NCBI GenBank assembly: GCA_963855995.1
Contig: OY979729.1
Location: 12,316,276-12,380,275 of the forward strand
Length of the DNA stretch: 64,000 nt
Direction: 5' to 3'
Source of the DNA: Muricea muricata
Lineage: Eukaryota; Cnidaria; Anthozoa; Malacalcyonacea; Plexauridae
Shown here: in pieces, positions 31,866 to 44,024 of the stretch
Layout of the letters: each line of letters starts with the position of its first letter
How positions within the stretch are numbered: the stretch's first letter is position 1
Made by a program: the position numbers and the translations under genes
Notes under the pieces: model-generated
The model's input: the letters and a program-made list of their open reading frames with translations, nothing else
Told to the model about the DNA's origin: nothing
The model's database searches: none

Positions 31866-32005
31866 AATTATTGGATGAGGTTTTTGTGATATGCGGAATT
31901 ATCAATGTCGAGGTAAGAGTTATCAGCCGAGCCGAAGGCGAGTCAGATAACTCTTACCGAGAGATTGATAATTTTGCATATCACAAAAACCGAATCCGAT
32001 AATTG
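31866..32005. repeat. Hairpin repeat (GTAAGAGTTATC)
   Basis: Arms containing GGTTTTTGTGATATGC and GGTAAGAGTTATC are inverted around CCGAGCCGAAGGCG. The mirror is at about 43,733-43,866. The adjacent 87-aa frames (31,923-32,186 and its mirror) are drawn partly through this hairpin. Confidence 0.65.
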
Positions 32006-32187
32006 CTTTATTATACATTTTAAGTCTTTTTCCTCGAGCAATTGACGAATTTCGCCTTCGGAAGAGCTTAAAAAGCAAGATGCCATAACATGAAACAGAA
32101 AATATCGAAAAAATGTTGTTGCCATGCCAACCATTGATGCCAACGAATACCGCATACTGTAATAATCTGCACCGTTGGCTCAACATC

Positions 32188-32229
32188 CAGATAACTCAGT
32201 TATCTGCTAGCAGATAACTGAGTTATCTG
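32188..32229. repeat. Perfect 42-bp palindrome, insertion target in the other arm
   Basis: CAGATAACTCAGTTATCTGC is followed by its own complement around TAG. The mirror site in the right arm (about 43,279-43,545) is interrupted by a MITE, so this one is the empty site. Confidence 0.85.
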
Positions 32230-32960
32230 CAGATTGTGTGATAGTCGCATTTATCTGCATACAACTGATCAATCACAACGCATAAAACAACTGCAATGTA
32301 TAATAAAATAGTTTATTAATTAGGCCGGCCAAATTATTGTGTAAGCTGTTAATATGAAATTTTTTTATTAAAATCTCGAGAATCATTAGTAAATCGTGAA
32401 CAAAACACAAAAGAAAATCATAGCCGTGAAGGAGTCTTTATTTCTCACACGCACACAACTTGCAGCTACCCTAATTTATGATTTTAAATCAAAATATCTC
32501 GAGAATTAAACAACACGTAAGGAATGTGTAAATTCTTAAAGCTCTTTCGAACAATAAAAATTAATATCTCGCACTAATCTCTCTCAAAAGCTCTCTCAAA
32601 TTTATTACCAATATCTCTTCAACTATTACTTTGCAGGTGAAATGTAACTTCTATCAAAACTAGCTTACTTCAAGTTGTTTGGGAATTAAGATTTTACGTG
32701 TCAACGAGATCAAATATGAATCTAAGATGGCAGACAGCGCATTAAATTTCTATCTTTACGACCAACTCCCCAACGAAAGGCTTTAATTCGCTCGAAAGTC
32801 GAATTTTGTTTTTTTATTGTTTAATGTAGTGAAAGATCCTGTGTGCTTTTTACAGCACTGCCAACACTAGCAACGTTAGTGCGAGATGTTAATTTTTATT
32901 GAAACGAAAGCTGAACTGCTAAAGAAAATAGAAACGACAAGATAAAATCAAAAAACTTAC

Positions 32961-33050
32961 TTTCACTCTATCTTTGGATCTTCTTGGCTTCGGTTGTTCT
33001 CGTTTCATCATGCTGTTTATGGTTTCATCTGGTTGGCGCACTCTCTTCAT
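32961..33050 (-). other. Exon-like 30-codon unit (MKRVRQPDETINSMMKREQP...)
   Basis: A 90-nt frame starts with ATG and ends exactly at an AAA|GTAAGT donor. It encodes a basic peptide starting MKRVRQPDET. The mirror copy is 42,092-42,181 on the + strand. A diverged version with upstream flanks conserved occurs in the separate 7-kb palindrome (54,689-54,779 + and 56,748-56,838 -), where one extra base shifts the frame. No known domain. Confidence 0.4.
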
Positions 33051-34054
33051 GGAACATCACGCCGGTCCAGTAGGTAACTAGCTCACTCGTGTCCAGTCAA
33101 CCAACATAAAATATGGAGAAAATTAATGTTACAAAATATTTTAGAATATAGGACACTAAGCGTTAATTGAAATTGACTTTAACAAACCGTACATTGTGAT
33201 AGTATTTGCATCTTAACATCTGATGGAGACGGCTTGTGATTTACTTCTTATGTCGATTTGAATTCTTTCCCATCTTGTTGCGTCATTAGTTGATGGTTGT
33301 TGTATTCACTTTTTACTTGGCATTCTTTGAAAAAAAAATTACGATGTTCAGAAAACTGTTTACAAGATAAGCAAAGAAAACTACGTTCACAAGCATTAGA
33401 GAGGACTAAGTAATTATAATAGGCGTGACAGGTCACAGAGGTTAGTCGACGAAGAAACTCATGGACAAATTCCCGGCATGATGATATTCCGATAGCAAGA
33501 AGTACAGCAAGTGTAGAACGTGTACGTGTAAGCTTAAACTGTATCTATGCAACTCCAAGAAAAGCGCAACACAAAATGGCGGAATTTAAAGACATTTCTG
33601 GTGTCATTTCCAGTTCCCTAACTTTCGCGGACAAATATATTTATATATTTTTCTCAAATTTTTTTGAAGTAAATCTAGATGGATTTTGTGAATAAACAAA
33701 TTGAAAAAAGTATTGCCCACGTTAGGAAACTAGAACGGGCGCCCAAGAATGCCCACAATTTCTCCAATCTGGATTATATTTATTGATTGCGCAAATGACT
33801 GATAAAAAATAAGAGAGTAATAAAATACCAAATGGTTTCCTCTTCAAGATAGTGTCATACATGCGCGCGGCATTTCGGGATATTTGGGAAAACTCATGTT
33901 GAAGTTGAACCTAAGGCAACATGCCAAGTACATGGATGACGCTATCCTGCTCAGGAAACTATTTAGTAATTGTCTTACAAAATGATTACAGTGAAACACA
34001 AGTCAACGCCACGGCATTTAAATTTCTCGTGTAGGATTGTTTGATCCTGCACAG

Positions 34055-34225
34055 TAATAGCCAAGTGGCGCAATCGTCAGAGCAAACGCCTATCACATGT
34101 GAGGTCGTGGGTTCAATCCTTACTTCAGACTCGTGACACCCATGTGAGGAGTTAGTCAGTCGTGGGTTTATCCCGGGTACTCCGGTTTGCGAATGTTGAC
34201 TGGATGGTTAAAATTGTAAAATATC
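34055..34225 (+). repeat. tRNA-derived SINE-like element
   Basis: GCCAAGTGGCGCAATCGTCA (from 34,060) resembles a Pol III A box and GTGGGTTCAATCC (34,108-34,120) a B box, about 35 bp apart, followed by a CGGGTACTCCGGTTT tail. I do not call a functional tRNA because I see no cloverleaf acceptor pairing. The mirror copy is at about 40,915-41,088, - strand. Confidence 0.6.
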
Positions 34226-34394
34226 AGTAATCACCGGAACACGGGTACTTAACTAAACTGCTGACGATGAGGCGGAACTCATAATGAATTAATGAAAATG
34301 TGTTTCACTGTAGTTATCATATAATGTAATTGCCAAGCTGAATGAATAATTCTCCAGTAACTACGTCATATGAATAATTTACAATTATGAGAGT

Positions 34395-34680
34395 AGTGGG
34401 GGGGGGGGCAGCATAAAGATTGAAGTAGTGTCAAGGAAGGGGTACTACCCTGACGGGTACTAGGCGAAGAAGTAGAGTAAACAGGAGGAAGAAAATTAAA
34501 TTGGAGTAAATAAGGGGGATTGGGGTAAAGAAGGGGAGAAGCAGGATAAAGAAACCAGTGGAAGGGGGTGCTATCCTGGAAGGAGTACCCGGGAAAGAAG
34601 AGGGTGAACAGGAGGAAAAGTAGATTGGAGTACAGAAAGGGGAAATTAAACGGATCAGGAAATTCAGACTTGCAATTCAA
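34395..34680. repeat. G/A-rich degenerate repeat with a poly-G run
   Basis: Purine-rich GGAGTA/GGGGAA words and a G run at about 34,399-34,408. The proline-rich and leucine-rich frame on the - strand is a low-complexity artefact. In the other arm the homopolymer is longer. Confidence 0.6.
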
Positions 34681-35957
34681 ATGAAAGGCAGCTCATTGGT
34701 CATGTAAACACTCGTTAAATCATGGTTCTCGCTTGCCTTTAGCTTGGAATCATCTTTGAATTTGAACTGAAAGTCTGAATTTGCATGTTTCTTGTATAGA
34801 GTGCAGTGTATCAGAACAGAAGAGGTTTTGAAGAAAAAGAAAGAAAGAATAAAAGTAAGTTAAAATTTGTAAAGAATAATGAAGAAACTATTGGTACAGC
34901 ACTTGATACATGATGATAATCATCATTATAAACTCTCTATTAATCCGGGGGGGGGGGTATAATAGAGAATTTGCAATGATAGTAAGTATATTGTAATATT
35001 TGGGTTTTTACCACTAAATCCTCTTGAAAGTTCTTTTTGGCTGTGGCTTCTCTCATCACAGTTGTCTGTGCTTGTCTTGCAAAATCTCTGGAATATCTAT
35101 AACGTGAAGGTCAATATTTAAGATTAGAAAAATAGAAACCGTAAAATAGAAAGAAATTTAAATCGTGGCGAATACTTTTTACGGTCTTGCTGGCATGACA
35201 AAAAGAGAGTATAGATTTATAAGATCATGTTGATTTATCCTTTATCTGAACTATATTTAACTTAGATTTTAAAATAGATTTCACCCTGGTAAGCAGACCG
35301 AATGGGTTTTCAAACAAGATAACATTTAATGACTAAAACGTGCACAGAATAGTTAGAGAATGCTTACATGTCGAATAAAAATCCAATACTTTTAATGTCC
35401 AACTACACAATAGCGATTTTCGTTGCATTTCTAGACTGGAGAAGAAGACGACGCCATTTTGATTTTGATTTCTCCCGACAACGGCAGATTTGTCTTCGCA
35501 ATTTTTTTCCATTTCTTCGTCGTTTTAGCTCCAATTTGCTCGTTGTGTTTCTTTCGTACCTTCCTCGCCATTTCCGTACAATCAATGGACATTTATACTC
35601 AAGATTAAGACTGTATTGAGACTTTCAAAATGTTCGTCAGGAGACATAAAAATCGAAGCTTCTTCTTCGGGTTGCAGAAGCAAATGACGTCAGACGACCT
35701 TTGTCCGCCAGCAAATACCCGTATGTATAACATTCAATGATCTTTTTAGGAAGCTGAAAATCAGTTTTTATTGCGCGAACGAAATGTTTTTGCCATTATT
35801 TCTTACTCAGGTCTTTGTTCTACTACTTTACTTCCAGTTTAGTTAGGTAACTTGCCAAAAGAAACGCCTGTAAGGGACAATTTTGCATTTTTTTTTTATT
35901 TCGATGCTGATGAAGAAGAGAAGACTCGTTAGAGCTTTCATTGGCAAATATCTTTCC

Positions 35958-36020
35958 CTCCGTGGCCGAGAGGTAAAGACAACTGTCTTGACTTCGATTT
36001 TGGGTGGATCGAGGACCGGT
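35958..36020 (+). repeat. tRNA-like sequence (SINE head)
   Basis: CCGTGGCCGAGAGGTAAAGA resembles a Leu/Ser-type A box and GGTGGATCGAGGACC an imperfect B box. The mirror is at about 39,117-39,180. Probably a degenerate tRNA-derived repeat. Confidence 0.4.
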
Positions 36021-36228
36021 CCAGTTCAACTGAGTTTGGTAAGAATTTAATTCTGATCGGTGCTCGATCCACCCAAAACTGAATTCAAAGCTGGGCGTGG
36101 AGTGCAGGAAAACACTAGGCAGTACCGCGAGGCCAAGGAGGCAAACGTTATTTTCCTAGCGTTGTTAACTAATATTTAAGCAAATTTCATTAACTTGACT
36201 GTTGGGGACAGACCTGTAGGGTTGGTGC

Positions 36229-36382
36229 ATTGAAGACTTCTCGTCGTTATTTCCCTTCGTTCAAGAAGACAAGTTGTCTTCATCGAGAAATAACGACGAA
36301 AAGACTTCAAGACACCACTAAACCACTACACTTTAAAGCTACAGTGTAGTGGTTTAGCTAGCTAAACCACTACACTGTGCCA
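36229..36382. repeat. Two adjacent hairpins
   Basis: TTCTCGTCGTTATTTC pairs with GAAATAACGACGAAAAG, and AGTGTAGTGGTTTAGC pairs with GCTAAACCACTACACT. Mirrored at about 38,755-38,905. Confidence 0.75.
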
Positions 36383-36759
36383 ATAATATATGGCTGACTT
36401 CTTCCTAACGCTTACGGTACGACCATGGATGCGCAAAGATGCGCAAACACATTAAAGCCTTGAAAGCAAGTGTTTTCTTTTAGGAAAGAATCAAGGACGA
36501 CAACGCTTACTAAATCAAAGCCGTCTAGTCATGTTTTAAGTACTTCAGCTATGTTTAACGATCTTTTACCAGATCTTTGCAAGAGGAAAAGTAAAATTTT
36601 GCATCATTATTATTAACTTTCCGTCAGTCGTTTCTTTCTTGATCGAGCATTATATGCCATTGTGTTCAGTGTCCTTGATATAGGAGCCATATACTTATGG
36701 CCTTGGGTTTAATTCCCAAACACTGAATGGCAGTGTTTTGCTCTTCCAATGAGATAACA

Positions 36760-37281
36760 AGATGGCACTGTAGAACGCGTGGTTTTATATAAGCTACGAG
36801 CGTCAAGATATCCTTGATAGGTAACTATTGATCCTACAATGGACACTTATGTTCACTGCCAATAGGAACGTTTCCAACTCACAGCTTGTACATAATGGAT
36901 TTTATAGGTTGTGTCACAAGGAAACTGCAGTTCGGTCGTAAAATCAACTTGTTTTCAAGGTTGCCGGGTTTTAAACATTACTGACACTGTTAATGTTGTA
37001 GCTCGGAATTGTAAAACAACGGCGGCAATGCAGTTTTCTTGTGCCATAACCTGTAAAATGGGTGGTTTTATCATTTATATAAGCTACGACCGCCAAGCTT
37101 TATCCTTGATAGGAAACAATTGATCCCACCAACGACATTTGTATTCTCTACCGATAGGAACGTTTGAGACTTACAGCTTGTACATAACGCATTTTATCGG
37201 TGAGTCGTAAAACCAACCTGTTACTGCTCAGCAAACTACCAGTTCCCTCGATCAACGATAGTCGATGAAGCTTGGCGCTCG
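36760..37281. repeat. Diverged tandem module near the palindrome centre
   Basis: Words such as ATAGGAACGTTT, CACAGCTTGTACATAA and ATTTTATAGG/ATTTTATCGG recur at about 36,860 and 37,155. The same order recurs inverted after the spacer. A 70-aa frame (36,911-37,123) is identical in both arms, which reflects DNA identity and does not prove coding. Confidence 0.65.
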
Positions 37282-37857
37282 TAGGTTGTGTAAAACCAAG
37301 CATTTTACAGGTTATAGCCAGGTTAGCAGTATCTGCAATGTTTCAAAGCAACCACGAATAGAAACTGACAGCCAACGTTCTGAGTTAAGGTTTGTAGAAT
37401 ATACTACATGATTAGTTACAGCATGACCAGGCATATAGTAAATAACGCATTGCCATCTTGTTCCAAAGTTATCTTATTACTGGAAAGAGCTGAAGACTGC
37501 CATGCAGTGTTTGGGAATCAAACCCAAGGCCATAAATACATGACTCCTATATCAAGGACACTGAACACAATGACATATAAAGCTCGATCAAGAAAGAAAC
37601 GACCGACGGAAAGTCAATAGTATATGCAAACTTCGACTTTCCTTCTTGCAAAGGCCTGGTCATAAAAGATCGTTAAACATAGCTGAGCAACTTAAAACAT
37701 GCCTACACAGTTTTGATTTAATAAGCGTTATCGTCTTTGACTCTTTCCCGAAAGAAGACATATTCTTTACAGGCTGTACAGTGTTTGCGCATCTATGCTT
37801 CATGCCTTCTTGAAAAGACCTCGCCATAAAAGATCGTTTAACTTAGCTGAACAACTC
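37282..37857. other. Central spacer of the giant palindrome
   Basis: 576 bp without a mirror partner at this place. It is nevertheless a diverged relative of arm sequence: 37,440-37,620 resembles 38,380-38,525 in the same direction (GTGTTTGGGAAT, CAAGGCCATAA, GCTCGATCAAGAAAGAAACGA). The spacer is thus made from the same repeat family. Confidence 0.75.
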
Positions 37858-40800
37858 GAGCGCCAAGCTTCATCGACTATCGTTGATCGAGGGAAATGGT
37901 AGTTTGCTGAGCAGTAACAGGTTGGTTTTACGACTCACCGATAAAATGCGTTAGGTACAAGCTGTAAGTCTCAAACGTTCCTATCGGTAGAGAATACAAA
38001 TGTCGTTGGTGGGATCAATTGTTTCCTATCAAGGATAAAGCTTGGCGGTCGTAGCTTATATAAATGATAAAACCACCCATTTTACAGGTTATGGCACAAG
38101 AAAACTGCATTGCCGCCGTTGTTTTACAATTCCGAGCTACAACATTAACAGTGTCAGTAATGTTTAAAACCCGGCAACCTTGAAAACAAGTTGATTTTAC
38201 GACCGAACTGCAGTTTCCTTGTGACACAACCTATAAAATCCATTATGTACAAGCTGTGAGTTGGAAACGTTCCTATTGGCAGTGAACATAAGTGTCCATT
38301 GTAGGATCAATAGTTACCTATCAAGGATATCTTGACGCTCGTAGCTTATATAAAACCACGCGTTCTACAGTGCCATCTTGTTATCTCATTGGAAGAGCAA
38401 AACACTGCCATTCAGTGTTTGGGAATTAAACCCAAGGCCATAAGTATATGGCTCCTATATCAAGGACACTGAACACAATGGCATATAATGCTCGATCAAG
38501 AAAGAAACGACTGACGGAAAGTTAATAATAATGATGCAAAATTTTACTTTTCCTCTTGCAAAGATCTGGTAAAAGATCGTTAAACATAGCTGAAGTACTT
38601 AAAACATGACTAGACGGCTTTGATTTAGTAAGCGTTGTCGTCCTTGATTCTTTCCTAAAAGAAAACACTTGCTTTCAAGGCTTTAATGTGTTTGCGCATC
38701 TTTGCGCATCCATGGTCGTACCGTAAGCGTTAGGAAGAAGTCAGCCATATATTATTGGCACAGTGTAGTGGTTTAGCTAGCTAAACCACTACACTGTAGC
38801 TTTAAAGTGTAGTGGTTTAGTGGTGTCTTGAAGTCTTTTCGTCGTTATTTCTCGATGAAGACAACTTGTCTTCTTGAACGAAGGGAAATAACGACGAGAA
38901 GTCTTCAATGCACCAACCCTACAGGTCTGTCCCCAACAGTCAAGTTAATGAAATTTGCTTAAATATTAGTTAACAACACTAGGAAAATAACGTTTGCCTC
39001 CTTGGCCTCGCGGTACTGCCTAGTGTTTTCCTGCACTCCACGCCCAGCTTTGAATTCAGTTTTGAGTGGATCGAGCACCGATCAGAATTAAATTCTTACC
39101 AAACTCAGTTGAACTGGACCGGTCCTCGATCCACCCAAAATCGAAGTCAAGACAGTTGTCTTTACCTCTCGGCCACGGAGGGAAAGATATTTGCCAATGA
39201 AAGCTCTAACGAGTCTTCTCTTCTTCATCAGCATCGAAATAAAAAAAAATGCAAAATTGTCCCTTACAGGCGTTTCTTTTGGCAAGTTACCTAACTAAAC
39301 TGGAAGTAAAGTAGTAGAACAAAGACCTGAGTAAGAAATAATGGCAAAAACATTTCGTTCGCGCAATAAAAACTGATTTTCAGCTTCCTAAAAAGATCAT
39401 TGAATGTTATACATACGGGTATTTGCTGGCGGACAAAGGTCGTCTGACGTCATTTGCTTCTGCAACCCGAAGAAGAAGCTTCGATTTTTATGTCTCCTGA
39501 CGAACATTTTGAAAGTCTCAATACAGTCTTAATCTTGAGTATAAATGTCCATTGATTGTACGGAAATGGCGAGGAAGGTACGAAAGAAACACAACGAGCA
39601 AATTGGAGCTAAAACGACGAAGAAATGGAAAAAAATTGCGAAGACAAATCTGCCGTTGTCGGGAGAAATCAAAATCAAAATGGCGTCGTCTTCTTCTCCA
39701 GTCTAGAAATGCAACGAAAATCGCTATTGTGTAGTTGGACATTAAAAGTATTGGATTTTTATTCGACATGTAAGCATTCTCTAACTATTCTGTGCACGTT
39801 TTAGTCATTAAATGTTATCTTGTTTGAAAACCCATTCGGTCTGCTTACCAGGGTGAAATCTATTTTAAAATCTAAGTTAAATATAGTTCAGATAAAGGAT
39901 AAATCAACATGATCTTATAAATCTATACTCTCTTTTTGTCATGCCAGCAAGACCGTAAAAAGTATTCGCCACGATTTAAATTTCTTTCTATTTTACGGTT
40001 TCTATTTTTCTAATCTTAAATATTGACCTTCACGTTATAGATATTCCAGAGATTTTGCAAGACAAGCACAGACAACTGTGATGAGAGAAGCCACAGCCAA
40101 AAAGAACTTTCAAGAGGATTTAGTGGTAAAAACCCAAATATTACAATATACTTACTATCATTGCAAATTCTCTATTATACCCCCCCCCCCGGATTAATAG
40201 AGAGTTTATAATGATGATTATCATCATGTATCAAGTGCTGTACCAATAGTTTCTTCATTATTCTTTACAAATTTTAACTTACTTTTATTCTTTCTTTCTT
40301 TTTCTTCAAAACCTCTTCTGTTCTGATACACTGCACTCTATACAAGAAACATGCAAATTCAGACTTTCAGTTCAAATTCAAAGATGATTCCAAGCTAAAG
40401 GCAAGCGAGAACCATGATTTAACGAGTGTTTACATGACCAATGAGCTGCCTTTCATTTGAATTGCAAGTCTGAATTTCCTGATCCGTTTAATTTCCCCTT
40501 TCTGTACTCCAATCTACTTTTCCTCCTGTTCACCCTCTTCTTTCCCGGGTACTCCTTCCAGGATAGCACCCCCTTCCACTGGTTTCTTTATCCTGCTTCT
40601 CCCCTTCTTTACCCCAATCCCCCTTATTTACTCCAATTTAATTTTCTTCCTCCTGTTTACTCTACTTCTTCGCCTAGTACCCGTCAGGGTAGTACCCCTT
40701 CCTTGACACTACTTCAATCTTTATGCTGCCCCCCCCCCCCCCCCCACTACTCTCATAATTGTAAATTATTCATATGACGTAGTTACTGGAGAATTATTCA

Positions 40801-42091
40801 TTCAGCTTGGCAATTACATTATATGATAACTACAGTGAAACACATTTTCATTAATTCATTATGAGTTCCGCCTCATCGTCAGCAGTTTAGTTAAGTACCC
40901 GTGTTCCGGTGATTACTGATATTTTACAATTTTAACCATCCAGTCAACATTCGCAAACCGGAGTACCCGGGATAAACCCACGACTGACTAACTCCTCACA
41001 TGGGTGTCACGAGTCTGAAGTAAGGATTGAACCCACGACCTCACATGTGATAGGCGTTTGCTCTGACGATTGCGCCACTTGGCTATTACTGTGCAGGATC
41101 AAACAATCCTACACGAGAAATTTAAATGCCGTGGCGTTGACTTGTGTTTCACTGTAATCATTTTGTAAGACAATTACTAAATAGTTTCCTGAGCAGGATA
41201 GCGTCATCCATGTACTTGGCATGTTGCGTTAGGTTCAACTTCAACATGAGTTTTCCCAAATATCCCGAAATGCCGCGCGCATGTATGACACTATCTTGAA
41301 GAGGAAACCATTTGGTATTTTATTACTCTCTTATTTTTTATCAGTCATTTGCGCAATCAATAAATATAATCCAGATTGGAGAAATTGTGGGCATTCTTGG
41401 GCGCCCGTTCTAGTTTCCTAACGTGGGCAATACTTTTTTCAATTTGTTTATTCACAAAATCCATCTAGATTTACTTCAAAAAAATTTGAGAAAAATATAT
41501 AAATATATTTGTCCGCGAAAGTTAGGGAACTGGAAATGACACCAGAAATGTCTTTAAATTCCGCCATTTTGTGTTGCGCTTTTCTTGGAGTTGCATAGAT
41601 ACAGTTTAAGCTTACACGTACACGTTCTACACTTGCTGCACTTCTTGCTATCGGAATATCATCATGCCGGGAATTTGTCCATGAGTTTCTTCGTCGACTA
41701 ACCTCTGTGACCTGTCACGCCTATTATAATTACTTAGTCCTCTCTAATGCTTGTGAACGTAGTTTTCTTTGCTTATCTTGTAAACAGTTTTCTGAACATC
41801 GTAATTTTTTTTTCAAAGAATGCCAAGTAAAAAGTGAATACAACAACCATCAACTAATGATGCAACAAGATGGGAAAGAATTCATATCGACATAAGAAGT
41901 AAATCACAAGCCGTCTCCATCAGATGTTAAGATGCAAATACTATCACAATGTACGGTTTGTTAAAGTCAATTCAATTAAAGCTTAGTGTCCTATATTCTA
42001 AAATATTTTGTAACATTAATTTTCTCCTTATTTTATGTTGGTTGACTGGACACGAGTGAGCTAGTTACCTACTGGACCGCCTTGATGCTCC

Positions 42092-42181
42092 ATGAAGAGA
42101 GTGCGCCAACCAGATGAAACCATAAACAGCATGATGAAACGAGAACAACCGAAGCCAAGAAGATCCAAAGATAGAGTGAAA
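42092..42181 (+). other. Exon-like 30-codon unit, right-arm copy
   Basis: ATG to an AAA|GTAAGT donor, encoding MKRVRQPDETINSMMKREQP then PRRSKDRVK. Upstream sequence (GGTTGACTGGACACGAGTGA) is also conserved in the 7-kb palindrome family, so more than the exon is shared. Confidence 0.4.
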
Positions 42182-42840
42182 GTAAGTTTTTTTATTTTAT
42201 CTTGTCGTTTCCATTTTTTTAGCAGTTCAGCTTTTGTTTCAATAAAAATTAACATCTCGCACTAACGTTGCTAGTGTCGGTAGTACTGTAAAAAGCACAC
42301 AGGATCTTTCACTACCTGAAACAATAAAAAAAAACAAAATTCGACTTTCGAGCGAATTAAAGCCTTTCGTTGGGGAGTTGGTCGTAAAGATAGAAATTTA
42401 ATGCGCTGTCTGCCATCTTAGATTCATATTTGATCTCGTTGACACGTAAAATCTTGATTCCCAAACAGCTTGAAGTAAGCTAGTTTTGATATAAGTTACA
42501 TTTCACGTGCACAGTAATTCTCAAAGAGATATCGGCAATAAATTTGAGAGAGCTTTTGAGAGAGATTAGTGCGAGATATTAATTTTTATTGTTCGAAAGA
42601 GCTTTAAGAATTTACACATTCCTTACGTGTTGTTTAATTCTCGAGATATTTTAATCTAAATTCATAAATTAGGGTAGCTGCAAGTTGTGTGCGTGTGAGA
42701 AATAAAGACTCCTTCACGGCTATGATTTTCTTTTGTGTTTTGCTCACGATTTATTAATGATTCTCGAGATTTTAATAAAAAAATTTCATATTAACAGCTT
42801 ACACAATAATTTGGCCGGCCTAATTAATACTATTTTATAA

Positions 42841-43204
42841 TATACTGAGTGTAAAAGTTCATTTATTCCTGTTTCTTACTGGTTAAGAACGTATCACGTG
42901 ATAGTGGAGAAATTCTATTGTCTCCCTGGCAACGTAGCTAAGCGGTGGACATTACTTTTATTCACCGGTAGACAACAAATCCACAAAGCCTCACGTAGCC
43001 ATGTCAGGTAAAAGGTAATCCTTTTTACACATGTTTGATTGATTTGTGGTACTTTTCTTCTCTTTTGGCACTCAGTATATAATAAAATACTCATTGACTG
43101 AGACCTCGGGAAAGCAGTATGTTTTGTGGACCCTCGACATCGACAGTCTCTGGTCCACAAAACATACTGTTTCCCTCGGTCTCAGTCAATAAGTGTTAAT
43201 TACT
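42841..43204. mobile_element. Insertion specific to the right arm, with internal hairpin
   Basis: The left arm runs straight from ATTTTAT to TATACATTGCAG at this place. The inserted 0.36 kb contains GGTCCACAAAACATACTG and its inverse around CTCGACATCGACAGTC. Flanking TATA words may be the target duplication. Confidence 0.75.
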
Positions 43205-43288
43205 ATACATTGCAGTTGTTTTATGCGTTGTGATTGGTCAGTTGTATGCAGATAAATGCGACTATCACACAATCTGCAGATAACTCAG

Positions 43289-43513
43289 TCATACAATAAG
43301 AATACATAGAAGGGCCACTCAGCAGTGCAACATGTCACACTATGTTTATGCAGTTTACTGGCTGCCACCAGCCAGTTCAGCATTCCTATTGGCCAGAAAA
43401 TGCAATTGACTGGCTGAGAAAATGCTAATAACGTGCGTAATGCGACATGCGCGGCTTCAAAAACTCCAAAGGCTCCGACGCGAGTGGCCCTTCTATGTAT
43501 TCTTATTCTATGG
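43289..43513. mobile_element. 225-bp MITE with 32-bp inverted ends and CTCAG duplication
   Basis: The termini share AATAAGAATACATAGAAGGG then CCACTC in inverted orientation; the outermost 6 bp differ slightly. CTCAG flanks both sides (43,284-43,288 and 43,514-43,518). The left arm has the uninterrupted site at 32,188-32,229, so insertion is directly demonstrated. Confidence 0.9.
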
Positions 43514-43890
43514 CTCAGTTATCTGCTAGCAGATAACTGAGTTAACTGCATGTTGAGCCTACGGTGCAGATTATTACAGTATGCGGTATTCGTTGGCATC
43601 AATGGTTGGCATGGCAACAACATTTTTTCGATATTTTCTGTTTCATGTTATGGCATCTTGCTTTTTAAGCTCTTCCGAAGGCGAAATTCGTCAATTGCTC
43701 GAGGAAAAAGACTTACAATGTATAATAAAGCAATTATCGGATTCGGTTTTTGTGATATGCAAAATTATCAATGTCTTGGTAAGAGTTATCTGACTCGCCT
43801 TCGGCTCGGCTGATAACTCTTACCTCGACATTGATCATTTCGCATATCACAAAAACCTCATCAAATAAGTGCTTAATATGTTATAGTTTA

Positions 43891-44024
43891 CTTATTAAGC
43901 TTTGTGGAAACACCACGTAAATTTATTATTGCAATAATAAATTTACGTGGTGTTTCCACAAAGCTTAATAAGTATATTGTATTCACCATGCAAACGTACA
44001 AGAAACTTATCATGTTATAGTTTA
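43891..44024. mobile_element. Insertion specific to the right arm: near-perfect hairpin with 13-bp flanking repeat
   Basis: An 82-bp hairpin (43,891-43,972) with stem CTTATTAAGCTTTGTGGAAA then CACCACGTAAATTTATTA. ATGTTATAGTTTA occurs on both sides (43,878-43,890 and 44,012-44,024) but once in the left arm. Confidence 0.8.

Larger units (their letters stand above)
24063..37281. repeat. Left arm (13.2 kb) of the giant palindrome
   Basis: This arm is the reverse complement of 37,858-51,747. Frames of 60-100 aa recur in mirror order with identical or nearly identical translations, for example 36,911-37,123 with 38,015-38,227 and 24,394-24,696 with 51,178-51,480. It is composed of many smaller foldback elements. 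No recognisable domain was found, and most frames overlap antisense frames of similar length. Near the outer end, 24,108-24,172 has about 65 bp missing from the other arm. Confidence 0.92.

Noticed and set aside
34060..34130. Functional tRNA gene
   Set aside because: A- and B-box-like words are present but I could not see a paired acceptor stem or a sensible anticodon arm; a SINE head is more likely.
34366..34680. Proline-rich 104-aa frame and its mirror at 40,457-40,777
   Set aside because: Translation of a purine-rich tract with a variable homopolymer; the two arms differ in length at the G/C run.
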